NCBI RefSeq assembly: GCF_015207505.1
Contig: NZ_JADEWT010000016.1
Coordinates: 1-64,000 of the forward strand
Source: Tychonema sp. LEGE 06208
GTDB taxonomy: Bacteria; Cyanobacteriota; Cyanobacteriia; Cyanobacteriales; Microcoleaceae
Direction: 5' to 3'
Length of the DNA: 64,000 nt
Below, piece after piece: positions 26,801 through 35,252 of this stretch. Both the position numbers and the translations under genes were made by a program. Positions within the stretch are counted from its first letter, which is position 1. Each line of letters starts with the position of its first letter. The notes beneath the pieces are model-generated. The model ran no database searches, was not told the DNA's origin, and saw nothing but the letters and a program-made list of their open reading frames with translations.

Positions 26801-29220
26801 TCCCTGCTCTGGGTGCTGCTAATTCCTTGGGTGTGAATAAAAACTTAGTCATTGACACCACCCCACCCAACGTTACGATTAACCAAGCTAGTAGCCAAGT
26901 CGATCCGACGAGCAATACCCTTATTAACTACACCGTCGTATTTGACCAAGAGGTGACGGGGTTTGATGCTACCGACATCACTTTCACTGGTATCACCGGG
27001 GCCGCCGCTACCGTAACAGGAGATGGTACAGGTCAAAATTACAACGTAGCCGTTACAGGTTTGACCCAACCGGGAGCATTGACTGCTACTATTGCCGCCA
27101 ATGCTGCTAACGATTTAGCCGGAAATGGTAATACAGTCAGTACCAGTACGGATAATTCTGTCACCTTTAATCCGGTTACTCCCTACGTCACCGCCATCAA
27201 CAAACTCGATCCAGATCCTACTGCTGCTACAACAGTTAATTATCAAGTCACCTTTAATGAATCTGTGACAGGAGTTGATGCTGCGGACTTCACCTTAGTA
27301 ACGAATGGTGTCACCGGCGCAACTATCGGTGCAATCACGGGTTCAGGCACAACCTATAATGTCCCAGTGAACACAGGGACTTTAGATGGCACGGTACAAC
27401 TGGATTTAGTCGATAATAACAGCATCCTTAATGCCCTGAATGCTCCTCTAGGTGGAGCGGCCCCGAACGATGGAAACTTTAAGGGACAGGTTTATACTGT
27501 TGGTAAAAACAGCGCTCCTGTTGTCGCCGTTGCGATTAACGATCAATCTGCGACGATCGATACGGGGTTTACTTTTACAATACCCACAGGTACGTTTACC
27601 GATCCTAACAACGACCCGTTAACTTACACCGCGACATTAGAAGGCGGAACACCGTTACCGACTTGGTTAACCTTTGATGCAGCAACAGGCATTTTTAGTG
27701 GCACACCTGCAACAGCAAATATTGGAAACCTGAAAGTTAATGTGGCTGCTTCCGACGGTCAAGCTTTTACGACCAATACTTTCCTGTTAACGGTATCCGA
27801 TAAACTCAATACTCCTCCTGTTGTCGCCGTTGCGCTCAACGATACGTCAGCGACAATCAATACGGCGTTTAGTTTTACAGTACCAACAACTACGTTTACG
27901 GATGCTGAAAATGACCCTTTGACTTACACCGCCACCCTAGAAGACGGAACAGCGTTACCGGGTTGGTTAACCTTTGATGCGACAACAGGCGTTTTTAGTG
28001 GCACACCTGCGGCTGCAAATGTCGGGAACTTAAAGGTAAAATTGACTGCGAATGACGGCAAAGCCTCTACGGGCAATACCTTTATCTTAACGGTATCCGA
28101 TCAACTCAATACTCCTCCTGTTGTTGCCAGTGCAACTATCGATAAGTCAACGACGAGCGGTGCGGTGTTTAGTTTTACAGTACCGGCCGGTACCTTTACG
28201 GATGCTGAAAATGACCCGTTGACTTACACTGCGACTCAAGAAAACGGCACGGCGTTACCGACTTGGTTAGCATTTGACGCGGCGACTCAGACTTTTAGTG
28301 GCACACCTGCGGCTGCAAATGTCGGAAACTTAAAGGTAAAATTGACTGCGAATGACGGGAAAGCCTCAACGAGCGATTTCTTCCAACTTGTCGTGAATGC
28401 GGCACCGACACCCCCGCAGACACCCGGACAGGGATCCTCGCCGACACCATTACCGATACCAACACCGGCACCATCGCCGGGGCCATCGCCGACACCAACA
28501 CCGGCACGCACATTAGTAATTAACACGCCGCCAATCAGTCTCATCGGTCGTGGCGAACCCACCGGTTTCCCACAAAATCAAGTAGTAGATGGTCAATATT
28601 TACTCACCGATGGAGATGATACTAGCATTCCATCATCAGCCTTTGGCAAACCAATCTTCGCGTTATCAGGTAATGATAACTTGACGGGAAGTTCTGGTAA
28701 TGACACGATTTTGGGCAACCAAGGTGCTGATATCATTAATGGTGCTGATGGTAACGATTCCTTATTTGGTGGGAAAGAGTCAGATCAATTATCAGGTGGC
28801 AATGGTAATGATTTCTTGAGTGGCAATAATGACAATGACACTCTCACCGGCGGTGCTGGTAATGACCTCTTACGCGGTGGTAAGGAAAATGATGTCTTGC
28901 TTGGCGGAGATGGGGATGATGAGTTGTGGGGCGATCGAGGTTTCGATGCTCTCACAGGTGGTGGAGGAAGGGACACCTTTGTATTACAATATACTGACAC
29001 TAACCCATCTCAAGCTGATGTGATTACTGATTTCAATTCTTCTGAGGATAAAATCAGATTGGTTGGTTTTAGTTTCAGTCAATTAACTTTTGAGTCAGTC
29101 AACGTCGTTTTAGATGGGGCGACAGCTTTAGCTTCAACGGCAATCAAGTCTGGTAATGACTACTTAGGAGTGGTTTATAATGTGAACCAATCTGCTCTTA
29201 ATAGCGGTTCTTTCTTGTAA
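23881..29220 (+). CDS. Large DUF4347 / Ig-like repeat / RTX surface or secreted protein
   Basis: A 1779-residue extracellular protein without an N-terminal signal peptide. Residues 1-165 form a DUF4347 domain with ALHIISHGNEGSI (His58) and ILLYGCNVAAG (Cys101), a layout like the His-Cys dyad of caspase-fold (clan CD) peptidases. Residues about 170-1200 are repeated bacterial Ig-like domains (ITSVT..., VTFSEPV). Residues 1210-1505 hold three putative-Ig (He_PIG) repeats of about 98 residues with LTYTATLE and GTPAAANVGNLKV. A Pro-rich linker (1508-1545) and about ten GGxGxDxLxG calcium-binding RTX nonapeptides (1593-1705) follow. The C-terminus (VITDFNSSEDKIRL) fits type I secretion. Likely an adhesin or sheath/biofilm protein; no secretion genes are adjacent. 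Confidence 0.9.
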   Translation: MTKQIIFVDSSVQDYQSLVQSAEGGKVVILDDKSSKIAQITQSLAGESDIEALHIISHGNEGSITLGTEVLDESAIETFRDRLKQWGKALTKTGDILLYGCNVAAGEVGKKFVKKLSEITGAAVAASNNLTGAAALGGDWSLEVRFGEIETQPLNFANYGYTLPATITNVTSTAPNGNYVAGQTIPITVTFSEPVNVSFAPGFPGFNLNSGGVAIYASGAGTNTLLFNYTITGGQVAANLDYSSTSLNGTITTASDNSPATLTLPVTGGALDSLGDNKAFVIADAVPPTITSVTAPAAATYKLGDTLDFVATFSEPVTVTAGATLPITLDSGGVTAVLVGSGALSATQTFRYTVVAPNLDTAGGIAVGTALTGTITDGAANAVANPTFTAPVTPTVNVDGVVPTITSVTGPITPGTGTPTTTYLAGNVLDFTATFLEPVTIIGGANLPITLDTGGTVNATLTSGGASSATHTFGYTVVAGNADTNGIGVGTALTLPTGATVKDAAGNDATLTFTPPATPTINVDAVVPTVTSIVRKTPTTESIPGTTTAVTYTVTFSEQVSGLDPADFTVTSVGGVTNTGVVVSAPTASNSVDVTVNGIAGGDGTIRLDLAAAPTALVDNAGNAVATPFNTGDTYTRDATPPILQSVTSTTATGSYSNLAAAPDINVTLTFSEPVTSTSAITVALNNGGTVTIPAFATAAASVSGTYTPPDGATPGVAGAGDIPLLDLFATTPINLVGGLATLTDAAGNAITSLTPTTVSLAANNITVDTKEPTLTLTTAAVAPVTGLFSVTATFDETVGTTFDDTDVTLGNGSISNFVPSATTPGLYTFDVTPTNDGPVTIDVAASKATDAALNPNTAAQLLVNANVPPKVTSISSTSPDGSYGTGKVIPITVTFTEPVVVTGSPTIALNSGGTATYRTVGGGSGTNTLTFDYTVAAGQTIADLDYSAIAALTLNGGTINDATVTTSAAILDLPALGAANSLGVNKNLVIDTTPPNVTINQASSQVDPTSNTLINYTVVFDQEVTGFDATDITFTGITGAAATVTGDGTGQNYNVAVTGLTQPGALTATIAANAANDLAGNGNTVSTSTDNSVTFNPVTPYVTAINKLDPDPTAATTVNYQVTFNESVTGVDAADFTLVTNGVTGATIGAITGSGTTYNVPVNTGTLDGTVQLDLVDNNSILNALNAPLGGAAPNDGNFKGQVYTVGKNSAPVVAVAINDQSATIDTGFTFTIPTGTFTDPNNDPLTYTATLEGGTPLPTWLTFDAATGIFSGTPATANIGNLKVNVAASDGQAFTTNTFLLTVSDKLNTPPVVAVALNDTSATINTAFSFTVPTTTFTDAENDPLTYTATLEDGTALPGWLTFDATTGVFSGTPAAANVGNLKVKLTANDGKASTGNTFILTVSDQLNTPPVVASATIDKSTTSGAVFSFTVPAGTFTDAENDPLTYTATQENGTALPTWLAFDAATQTFSGTPAAANVGNLKVKLTANDGKASTSDFFQLVVNAAPTPPQTPGQGSSPTPLPIPTPAPSPGPSPTPTPARTLVINTPPISLIGRGEPTGFPQNQVVDGQYLLTDGDDTSIPSSAFGKPIFALSGNDNLTGSSGNDTILGNQGADIINGADGNDSLFGGKESDQLSGGNGNDFLSGNNDNDTLTGGAGNDLLRGGKENDVLLGGDGDDELWGDRGFDALTGGGGRDTFVLQYTDTNPSQADVITDFNSSEDKIRLVGFSFSQLTFESVNVVLDGATALASTAIKSGNDYLGVVYNVNQSALNSGSFL

Positions 29221-29504
29221 GATTGCTGGGAAAAAACGCTTAGCAAAAGCATCAAAGGGAGGCGATCGCCTCCCTGGAAGCCGGTAACTCAAAACTCTTT
29301 ATCGCCTTAGCTTCTATAAATCAAAGCCACGGGCTCAATCAAAACTCGGTACTACCAAATCACCATTCTGCTTAGTCAACTGGTTGTACAACCGTTCTCT
29401 ATTCGGAAAATTAGCAGCAGGTAGTGTCGGAAAACGGCGATACGACACCGTATCTTCCCCCAAAAAACATAAAGCGAAGTCCCATACATCTTCCGAAACA
29501 CATC

Positions 29505-29629
29505 ATATCAAATCCTCTCTTCATGGGAATAGTAAATTCACTGTTAACTGTTGACTGTTAACTGTTGACTGTTAACTGTTAACTGTTGACTGTTAACATC
29601 ATGTATGAGTGCAACCGGAATTGATATCA
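29505..29629 (-). repeat. Composite heptamer (STRR3-type) element, copy B (inverted)
   Basis: Begins ATATCAAATCC and ends GGAATTGATATCA, so its ends form a short inverted repeat ATATCAA(A/T)TCC. Between them the arm GGAATAGTAAATTCA leads into TGTTAAC/TGTTGAC heptamers, then ATCATG and GCAACCGG. It is the reverse orientation of copy A. Confidence 0.8.
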
Positions 29630-29631
29630 CT

Positions 29632-29674
29632 AGCACCCAAAACTTAGAAACCGGGTTTCTGAGTTTTGGGTGCT
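29632..29674. repeat. 43-bp near-perfect palindrome
   Basis: AGCACCCAAAACT and AGAAACC are mirrored by GGTTTCT and AGTTTTGGGTGCT, with one mismatched pair between the two arm segments. It abuts the end of the copy B repeat. It could fold as a long hairpin on either strand. There is no clear U-run, so a terminator role is uncertain. Confidence 0.8.
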
Positions 29675-29908
29675 TCCCATTTATTTTAAAATTTGATTGG
29701 TAAAATTGTAATTTTGTCAATACCTAATTTGTAGATTTTTTACAAAATTCCCGCGAAACGAAGCTATCCCGCAGGCGATCGCCCCATCCATACATTAATA
29801 ACTTTCAAGTTACTTAACACCTTCATAAGAAATTTTATGAAGATTTACAAAAGAAACGTGTCAGAATGGAAACAATAAGGTAATGGATAACAGACAAGGA
29901 GGCACAGT

Positions 29909-31636
29909 ATGGTAGCCCTGACTGAACGAGTCCAACGCAGATTGACAGTGGAAAAAGTCGAAATTGCCCCTGATACAACGGCAATTCGATGCCTGGACTG
30001 GGATAGAGACCGCTTTGACATTGAATTCGGACTCCAAAACGGTACAACTTACAACTCATTCATCATTCGCGGCGAAAAAACCGCCCTCGTCGATACATCC
30101 CACGAGAAGTTTCGCCAGCAATATATGGAGACTCTGACGGGGGAAATTGACCCGAAACAAATTGATTATCTAATTATCAGTCACACCGAACCCGACCACA
30201 GCGGTTTAGTTAAAGATGTGTTGGCTTTGGCACCCCAAGCAATAGTCGTGGGGGCGAAAGTAGCAATTCAATTTTTAGAAAATCTCGTACACCAGCCTTT
30301 TGAGCGGCTTGTAGTCAAAAATGGCGACAAATTAGATTTAGGTAACGGCCACGTTATCGAATTTGTATCTGCGCCGAACCTGCACTGGCCTGATACTATT
30401 TTCAGCTACGACAGCAAAACTCAAGTGATCTTCACCTGCGATGCTTTCGGGATGCACTATTGTTCCGACAGTACCTACGATGACGATTTGGCAGCGGTTG
30501 AGGAAGATTATCACTTTTATTATGAGTGTTTGATGGCTCCCAATGCTCGATCGGTACTCAGCGCCATGAAGCGGATGGCAGAATTGGGAGAAATCGGTAC
30601 GGTGGCAACAGGTCACGGGCCACTGCTCAGGTACAATGTAGTTGAACTTACTGGACGTTACAAAAAGTGGAGCCAAGCCCAAGCTAAGGCAGAAACCACG
30701 GTAGCGGTATTTTACACTTCTGATTACGGATTTAGCGATCGGCTCAGTCAGGCGATCGCCCACGGAATCACCAAAACCGGTGTCGCCGTAGAAATGATGG
30801 ACTTGAAAACCGCCGACTTGCAAGAAGTCCGCGAACTTGTCGGTACTGCTGCGGGGATCGTGATTTGTTCGCCGCCTAGTAACGGCGCTGCTGCAGAAAA
30901 TGCCGAAGCAGCTATCAACACAATTTTAGTCGCAGCTAACAACAAACAATCCTTCGGTTTGTGCGAATCCGGCGGCGGCGATGACGCATCTATTTACCCG
31001 CTGCGAAACAAGTTCAAAGAATTGGGTTTGAAAGAAATATTTCCCAACATTTTGATCAAAGAAGCGCCGACGGAAGCAGTTTATCAACTTTGCGACGAAG
31101 CCGGCACCGACTTGGGACAGTGGTTGACGCGGGACAAGGCTGTCAAACAGATGAAATCCCTCGATAGCGACTTGGATAAAGCTTTGGGACGGATCAGCGG
31201 CGGACTGTACATTATTACCGCTCAAAAAGGCGCGGTTAGCAGTGCGATGTTAGCTTCTTGGGTGACGCAAGCGAGTTTTAAACCGTTGGGTTTAACTATA
31301 GCAGTTGCGAAGGATCGGGCGATCGAATCGATGATGCACGCGGGCGATAAATTTGTGCTCAACGTGCTCGAAGAAGGCAACTATCAAACCTTGATGAGGC
31401 ACTTTTTGAAGCGTTTTGCTCCTGGTGCCGATCGATTTGCCGGAGTTAAAACTCAACCAGCCAGCAACGGTTCTCCAATTTTGACAGATGCTTTGGCTTA
31501 CATGGAATGCGAAGTAGTCAGCCGGATGGAACTTTCGGATCATCATATCGTATATGCTACGGTCGATAGCGGTCGCGTATCCAACCCCGAGGCGCTGCCG
31601 GCAGTTCACCACCGCAAAGTCGGCAATCACTATTAG
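29909..31636 (+). CDS. flv3: Flavodiiron protein Flv3
   Basis: A-type flavodiiron protein of the Mehler-like reaction: with Flv1 it passes photosynthetic electrons to O2, making water, which protects photosystem I under fluctuating light. The 575 residues show a metallo-beta-lactamase domain (about 30-250) with the canonical diiron motif H92-x-E94-x-D96-H97 (SHTEPDHSG). A flavodoxin domain (about 255-400) and a C-terminal flavin-reductase domain (about 430-575, GRISGGLYIITAQKG ... ADRFAGVKT ... VHHRKVGNHY) follow. The canonical ligands and overall wording match cyanobacterial Flv3 rather than Flv4. Upstream of the VWA gene and flv1 on the same strand. Confidence 0.95.
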   Translation: MVALTERVQRRLTVEKVEIAPDTTAIRCLDWDRDRFDIEFGLQNGTTYNSFIIRGEKTALVDTSHEKFRQQYMETLTGEIDPKQIDYLIISHTEPDHSGLVKDVLALAPQAIVVGAKVAIQFLENLVHQPFERLVVKNGDKLDLGNGHVIEFVSAPNLHWPDTIFSYDSKTQVIFTCDAFGMHYCSDSTYDDDLAAVEEDYHFYYECLMAPNARSVLSAMKRMAELGEIGTVATGHGPLLRYNVVELTGRYKKWSQAQAKAETTVAVFYTSDYGFSDRLSQAIAHGITKTGVAVEMMDLKTADLQEVRELVGTAAGIVICSPPSNGAAAENAEAAINTILVAANNKQSFGLCESGGGDDASIYPLRNKFKELGLKEIFPNILIKEAPTEAVYQLCDEAGTDLGQWLTRDKAVKQMKSLDSDLDKALGRISGGLYIITAQKGAVSSAMLASWVTQASFKPLGLTIAVAKDRAIESMMHAGDKFVLNVLEEGNYQTLMRHFLKRFAPGADRFAGVKTQPASNGSPILTDALAYMECEVVSRMELSDHHIVYATVDSGRVSNPEALPAVHHRKVGNHY

Positions 31637-31966
31637 GAAGTGAGTTAACAGTTGACAGTTGACAGTTGACTGTTAACTGTTGTCAGGAGCAAGAGGGAAA
31701 TTAAACGATATATCGATCGACAGTCTGAGTCAACACAGGCCAAACTGATTAGTAAGGTGCGTCAGACGATGTTTTATTCGACTTCATCATCGACTATCTA
31801 CTGACGCACCCTACAATTAAAGTCTAGGAGGCAACTGGCTACGCCAAAACTCTCAACTTTGTGCTTGTGGCGCACCTTACCAGGTTCTAGGTGTTGGGTG
31901 CGCCACAAGCAGCAAACCGGGCAAACCGTTGTCATTTAGACTCCATTTTAACTAGGGGAATTGCTA
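31637..31966. other. flv3-VWA gap with heptamers and inverted repeats
   Basis: Starts with a TTGACAG/TTAACTG heptamer tract (about 31648-31681). It then holds two inverted-repeat pairs: GGTGCGTCAG (31757) with CTGACGCACC (31801), and TGCTTGTGGCGCACC (31862) with GGTGCGCCACAAGCA (31899). These could fold on the flv3-flv1 transcript as attenuating or stabilising hairpins. AGGGG at 31954-31958 serves the next gene. Confidence 0.65.
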
Positions 31967-32596
31967 ATGCCCGCTAATCTTTTAGAAGACCGAGATTACA
32001 CAATTATTATTGCCAGAAGCGATGGCAGCCGAGACCCAAAACATCCTTTTTATGAGGAATGGGTAGAAGCACAGGCATCTCTGATCGACTTAGCAAAAAA
32101 ATGTCAAGAATTTGACAGTGACGGCATAACCGTCTATGAAGCTTCTACTCCTATGTGGAAGTATAAAAATTCTAATGTTGCCCGGTTGGCTGAAATTTTG
32201 CAGCGACAAAATACGGAACCTGATTCAGCAAAACCGACTGCAATTAATTTGGCAGAACCTCTAACCACAGCTTTTAGCGATTATTTTCAGCTCAAAACAA
32301 AGGCTGCTGGGAAACAAGGAGCAATAATTGTTGTAGTGCTAGATGAAAAACCAGAAAATGGCGCTGCTATCGCCGAAATTCTTGTAAGTGCGGCCAATAA
32401 AATAGATAGAGATGAAGAAATTGGTGTGAGCTTTATCCAAATTGGGGACGATTTGAAAACCCAGAAATTTCTAATTGATCTGGATACCAATTTACAGGTT
32501 CAAGGTGCCAAATTTGATATTGTAGATACCAAATTTTGGCACGAAATTAAAAGAAGTTCTGTTGTTCAGTTTCTCATAGGTGCAATAAATGACTAA
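31967..32596 (+). CDS. VWA-like protein with degenerate MIDAS, between flv3 and flv1
   Basis: A 209-residue protein starting at ATG 31967 (AGGGG eight bases upstream; the frame opens further to TTG 31961). The wording RDYTIII..., KKCQEFDSDGITVYEAS, AANKIDRDEEIGVSFIQIGDD and GAKFDIVDT is that of cyanobacterial von Willebrand A-domain proteins. The MIDAS DxSxS is A16-R-S18-D-G20, the conserved Thr position reads PTAINL, and the usual TDGEP reads LDEKPEN, so metal-dependent ligand binding is probably lost. Its stop overlaps the flv1 start by 8 bp, which argues for coupled translation and a role linked to the flavodiiron pair. Function unknown. Confidence 0.82.
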   Translation: MPANLLEDRDYTIIIARSDGSRDPKHPFYEEWVEAQASLIDLAKKCQEFDSDGITVYEASTPMWKYKNSNVARLAEILQRQNTEPDSAKPTAINLAEPLTTAFSDYFQLKTKAAGKQGAIIVVVLDEKPENGAAIAEILVSAANKIDRDEEIGVSFIQIGDDLKTQKFLIDLDTNLQVQGAKFDIVDTKFWHEIKRSSVVQFLIGAIND

Positions 32597-34334
32597 CGCT
32601 CTAGTTTCCAGAACCGCATCTGATGCCAAACCGCGCGACGTGCAGTTTGTCCAAATTGCTGCAGATACGGTAACAGTACGATCGCGCACTTGGGATAGAC
32701 TAAAATTTGAAGTAGAATATTCCCTGCAAAAGGGGACGACAGCAAACAGCTATATCATTCAAGCCGACAAAACAGCTTTGTTTGACCCGCCGGGGGAATC
32801 TTTCACCCAAAATTATCTGGATTCTTTGCAGCAACGGGTGGACTTGACAAAGCTAGATTATGTGATTTTGGGGCATTTCAACGCTAACAGAGCTGTCACA
32901 ATTACAGCTTTGTTAGAATTGGCTCCGCAACTAGCTTTTGTTTGTACAAATCCAGCGGCGATTGGTTTGCGAGGCGCTTTTCCCGAACAAGAATTAAACA
33001 TTATGATTGTGCGGGGAGAAGAAACTCTCGATTTAGGAAAAGGTCACAAATTAAAATTCATCGCGACTCCGACTCCCCGCTGGCCTGACGAACTTTGCAC
33101 CTACGATCCGCAAACTCGAATTGTGTTCACGGACAAATTTTTTGGTGCTCACGTTTGTGGCGACCAAGTATTCGATGAAGGGTGGAGCGTATATAGCGAA
33201 GACCGGCGCTATTATTACGATTCTCTGCACGCATCTCAGGCTAAACAAGTGCTGACGGCAATGGATAAATTAGTCGATTTACCAACAGCATTTTATGCTC
33301 CAGGCCACGGCCCAATCGTCCGTTACGGCCTCCACGAACTGAGCAATTTGTATCGGGAATGGAGCCAGCAACAAAATTCAAAAGACTTGACAGTTGCTCT
33401 ACTTTATGCTTCGGCTTACGGAAATACGGCTACTTTGGCGCAGGCGATCGCCAAAGGCATTACGAAAGCAGGCGTTGCTGTAGAAACGATCAACTGCGAA
33501 TTTGCCGAACCGGGAGAAATTAAAGAGGCGATCGAGAAATGCGCGGGATTTATCATCGGAACTCCGACGCTAGCAGGACACGCGCCGACGCAAATTCAAA
33601 CTGCTTTGGGAATTGTGCTCTCAACAGCGGCTAAGAGCAAATTAGCGGGGGTTTTCGGTTCCTTTGGCTGGAGTGGAGAGGCGATCGATTTAGTAGAAAA
33701 CAAGCTGAAAGATGCTGGCTACCGCATTGGATTTGAGCCGATTAGAGCGAAATTTAAGCCGACGGCGGCGACGATTTACGAGTGCAAAGAGGCGGGAACA
33801 GATTTTGCTCAAGCTTTGGTGCGATCGCAAAAATTGCGGGCACCGAAACCGCAGTTGACTGGTGGGAGCGATCGCACGGAACAAGCAGTGGGAAGATTAG
33901 TAGGTTCGCTGTGCGTAGTCTCGGCGAAGCGCGGAGATCTTACGAGTGCGATGCTGGCTTCGTGGGTATCGCAAGCCACGTTTAATCCCCCTGGCGTGAC
34001 GATTTCGGTGGCTAAAGATCGATCGATCGAAGCTTTGATGTACGCCGGAGATAAATTTGTGCTCAACATCTTAGCAGAAGGGCGACAGTTGCGGAAGTAT
34101 TTCATGAAAAACTTTGCTCCGGGAGAAGACAGATTTGCCGGAGTTGAAACGGTGGAAGCTAGCAACGGCTGTCCGGTTTTGACAGAAGCTTTAGCTTATC
34201 TCGAATGCGAAGTAATAAGTCGGATGGAATGCGGCGATCACTGGGTAGTTTATGCAGCGGTTGAAAACGGTCATTTGCTGAAAAATGACGGGGTAACAGC
34301 GGTGCACTACCGGAAATCGGGCAGTCATTATTAA
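32589..34334 (+). CDS. flv1: Flavodiiron protein Flv1
   Basis: The 581-residue partner of Flv3 with the same three-domain order. The diiron motif is non-canonical: GHFNANRAV keeps His96 but has Asn98, Asn100 and Arg101 where Flv3 has Glu, Asp and His. This is the hallmark of the Flv1/Flv2 class. EFSLQKGTTANSYII, LVGSLCVVSAKRGDLTSAML, EDRFAGVETVEASNG and the end VHYRKSGSHY support Flv1. It starts inside the last codons of the VWA gene. The Flv3-Flv1 heteromer is expected to work as one O2-reducing unit. Confidence 0.93.
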   Translation: MTNALVSRTASDAKPRDVQFVQIAADTVTVRSRTWDRLKFEVEYSLQKGTTANSYIIQADKTALFDPPGESFTQNYLDSLQQRVDLTKLDYVILGHFNANRAVTITALLELAPQLAFVCTNPAAIGLRGAFPEQELNIMIVRGEETLDLGKGHKLKFIATPTPRWPDELCTYDPQTRIVFTDKFFGAHVCGDQVFDEGWSVYSEDRRYYYDSLHASQAKQVLTAMDKLVDLPTAFYAPGHGPIVRYGLHELSNLYREWSQQQNSKDLTVALLYASAYGNTATLAQAIAKGITKAGVAVETINCEFAEPGEIKEAIEKCAGFIIGTPTLAGHAPTQIQTALGIVLSTAAKSKLAGVFGSFGWSGEAIDLVENKLKDAGYRIGFEPIRAKFKPTAATIYECKEAGTDFAQALVRSQKLRAPKPQLTGGSDRTEQAVGRLVGSLCVVSAKRGDLTSAMLASWVSQATFNPPGVTISVAKDRSIEALMYAGDKFVLNILAEGRQLRKYFMKNFAPGEDRFAGVETVEASNGCPVLTEALAYLECEVISRMECGDHWVVYAAVENGHLLKNDGVTAVHYRKSGSHY

Positions 34335-34432
34335 GCGGCGATTAGGACACGGCACCGCGCCGTGTCCCTACAAATAGATCGAAGTTTTTACCTGGGTTAA
34401 TCCGCGTCAATCTGCAGTTACCAAAAACCGAT

Positions 34433-34954
34433 TTAGTTTGTCTCAACCGCCGATTGTGGCCACAGATAAATAGCGCCAGAAATCAAAGTTAAAGCTACAG
34501 AAATCCAAAACGCAACTAAGGCCGGAACGTTCCACGCCTCAGATAGAGGAGCGATTAAAAGCGCGATCGCCACAATCTGACTAACCGTCTTCAACTTGCC
34601 CCAAATATTAGCTCCAGAAATCGTAGTTTTATTAACACGCCACCCCGCAATTGTCAACTCCCGCCCCAAAATTAAAAACACTGCCCAAGCCGGCACTTTA
34701 CCCAACTCAATCAACACTAAAAGCGGCGCTAACACTAACAATTTATCCACCAAAGGATCGAGAAACTTTCCCAAATCGGTAATTTGATTCAGCTTCCTAG
34801 CCAAATAGCCGTCCAGCCAATCAGTAGCCGCAGCTACCACAAAAATTGCGGTGCAAATCCAGCGACTTTGGGCGCTGGGATCGTACAAACCGTAGAGCAG
34901 AAAAGGCACTCCCAGCAAGCGGGAAAAAGTAATCAAATTAGGTAAATTCATCAT
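34433..34954 (-). CDS. pgsA: CDP-diacylglycerol--glycerol-3-phosphate 3-phosphatidyltransferase
   Basis: Makes phosphatidylglycerophosphate, the precursor of phosphatidylglycerol, the only major phospholipid of thylakoids. The 173-residue membrane protein opens [19 protein letters not shown]. It carries the complete CDP-alcohol phosphotransferase motif DGx2ARx8Gx3Dx3D in [10 protein letters not shown]...[12 protein letters not shown], plus [11 protein letters not shown]. About five hydrophobic segments are visible. No Shine-Dalgarno sequence precedes ATG 34954; instead a TTGGTCA-type repeat array begins about 12 bp upstream. Confidence 0.94.
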   Translation of the reverse strand: MMNLPNLITFSRLLGVPFLLYGLYDPSAQSRWICTAIFVVAAATDWLDGYLARKLNQITDLGKFLDPLVDKLLVLAPLLVLIELGKVPAWAVFLILGRELTIAGWRVNKTTISGANIWGKLKTVSQIVAIALLIAPLSEAWNVPALVAFWISVALTLISGAIYLWPQSAVETN

Positions 34955-34965
34955 AGAAGTCGTGG

Positions 34966-35135
34966 GGAATTGGGACTTGGGAATTGGGAATGGGGAATTG
35001 GGAATGGGGAATTGGGAATGGGGAATTGGTCATTGGTCATTGGTCATTGGTCATTGGGAATTGGTCATTGGTCATTGGTCATTGGTCATTGGTCATTGGG
35101 AATTGGTCATTGGGAATTGGCCAAACAGGTCATGG
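34966..35135. repeat. TTGGTCA/TTGGGAA heptamer array upstream of pgsA
   Basis: Starts with GGGAATTGGGAATGG-type units and continues as tandem TTGGTCA and TTGGGAA heptamers. TTGGTCA is one of the described cyanobacterial STRR classes. It lies where the pgsA promoter and leader should be. Confidence 0.9.
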
Positions 35136-35211
35136 GGCATGGGGTATATCGTTGTCAATCGACCAGAAATGATGTCATCAGTCATCAGTCAAGGGAGATG
35201 GAGATGAACAA

Positions 35212-35252
35212 AAATTAAGGGCAATATTTTTACAAAATATTGCCCTTAATTT
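35212..35252. terminator. Perfect 19-bp stem hairpin, possible terminator
   Basis: AAATTAAGGGCAATATTTT pairs perfectly with AAAATATTGCCCTTAATTT across a 3-base TAC loop. On the plus strand T7 follows at 35257-35263. It could terminate transcription on the plus strand, or protect an RNA 3' end. No plus-strand gene ends nearby (flv1 ends 878 bp upstream), so its client transcript is unclear. Confidence 0.6.

Larger units (their letters stand above)
29221..29908. other. Intergenic region upstream of flv3
   Basis: Holds the composite heptamer element copy B (29505-29629) and the palindrome at 29632-29674. The last 235 bp contain the flv3 promoter region, ending in a strong AAGGAGG at 29896-29902, six bases before the ATG. 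No gene is seen. Confidence 0.65.

Noticed and set aside
31961-31966. TTG start for the VWA-like gene
   Set aside because: ATG 31967 is only two codons downstream and has better spacing from AGGGG.
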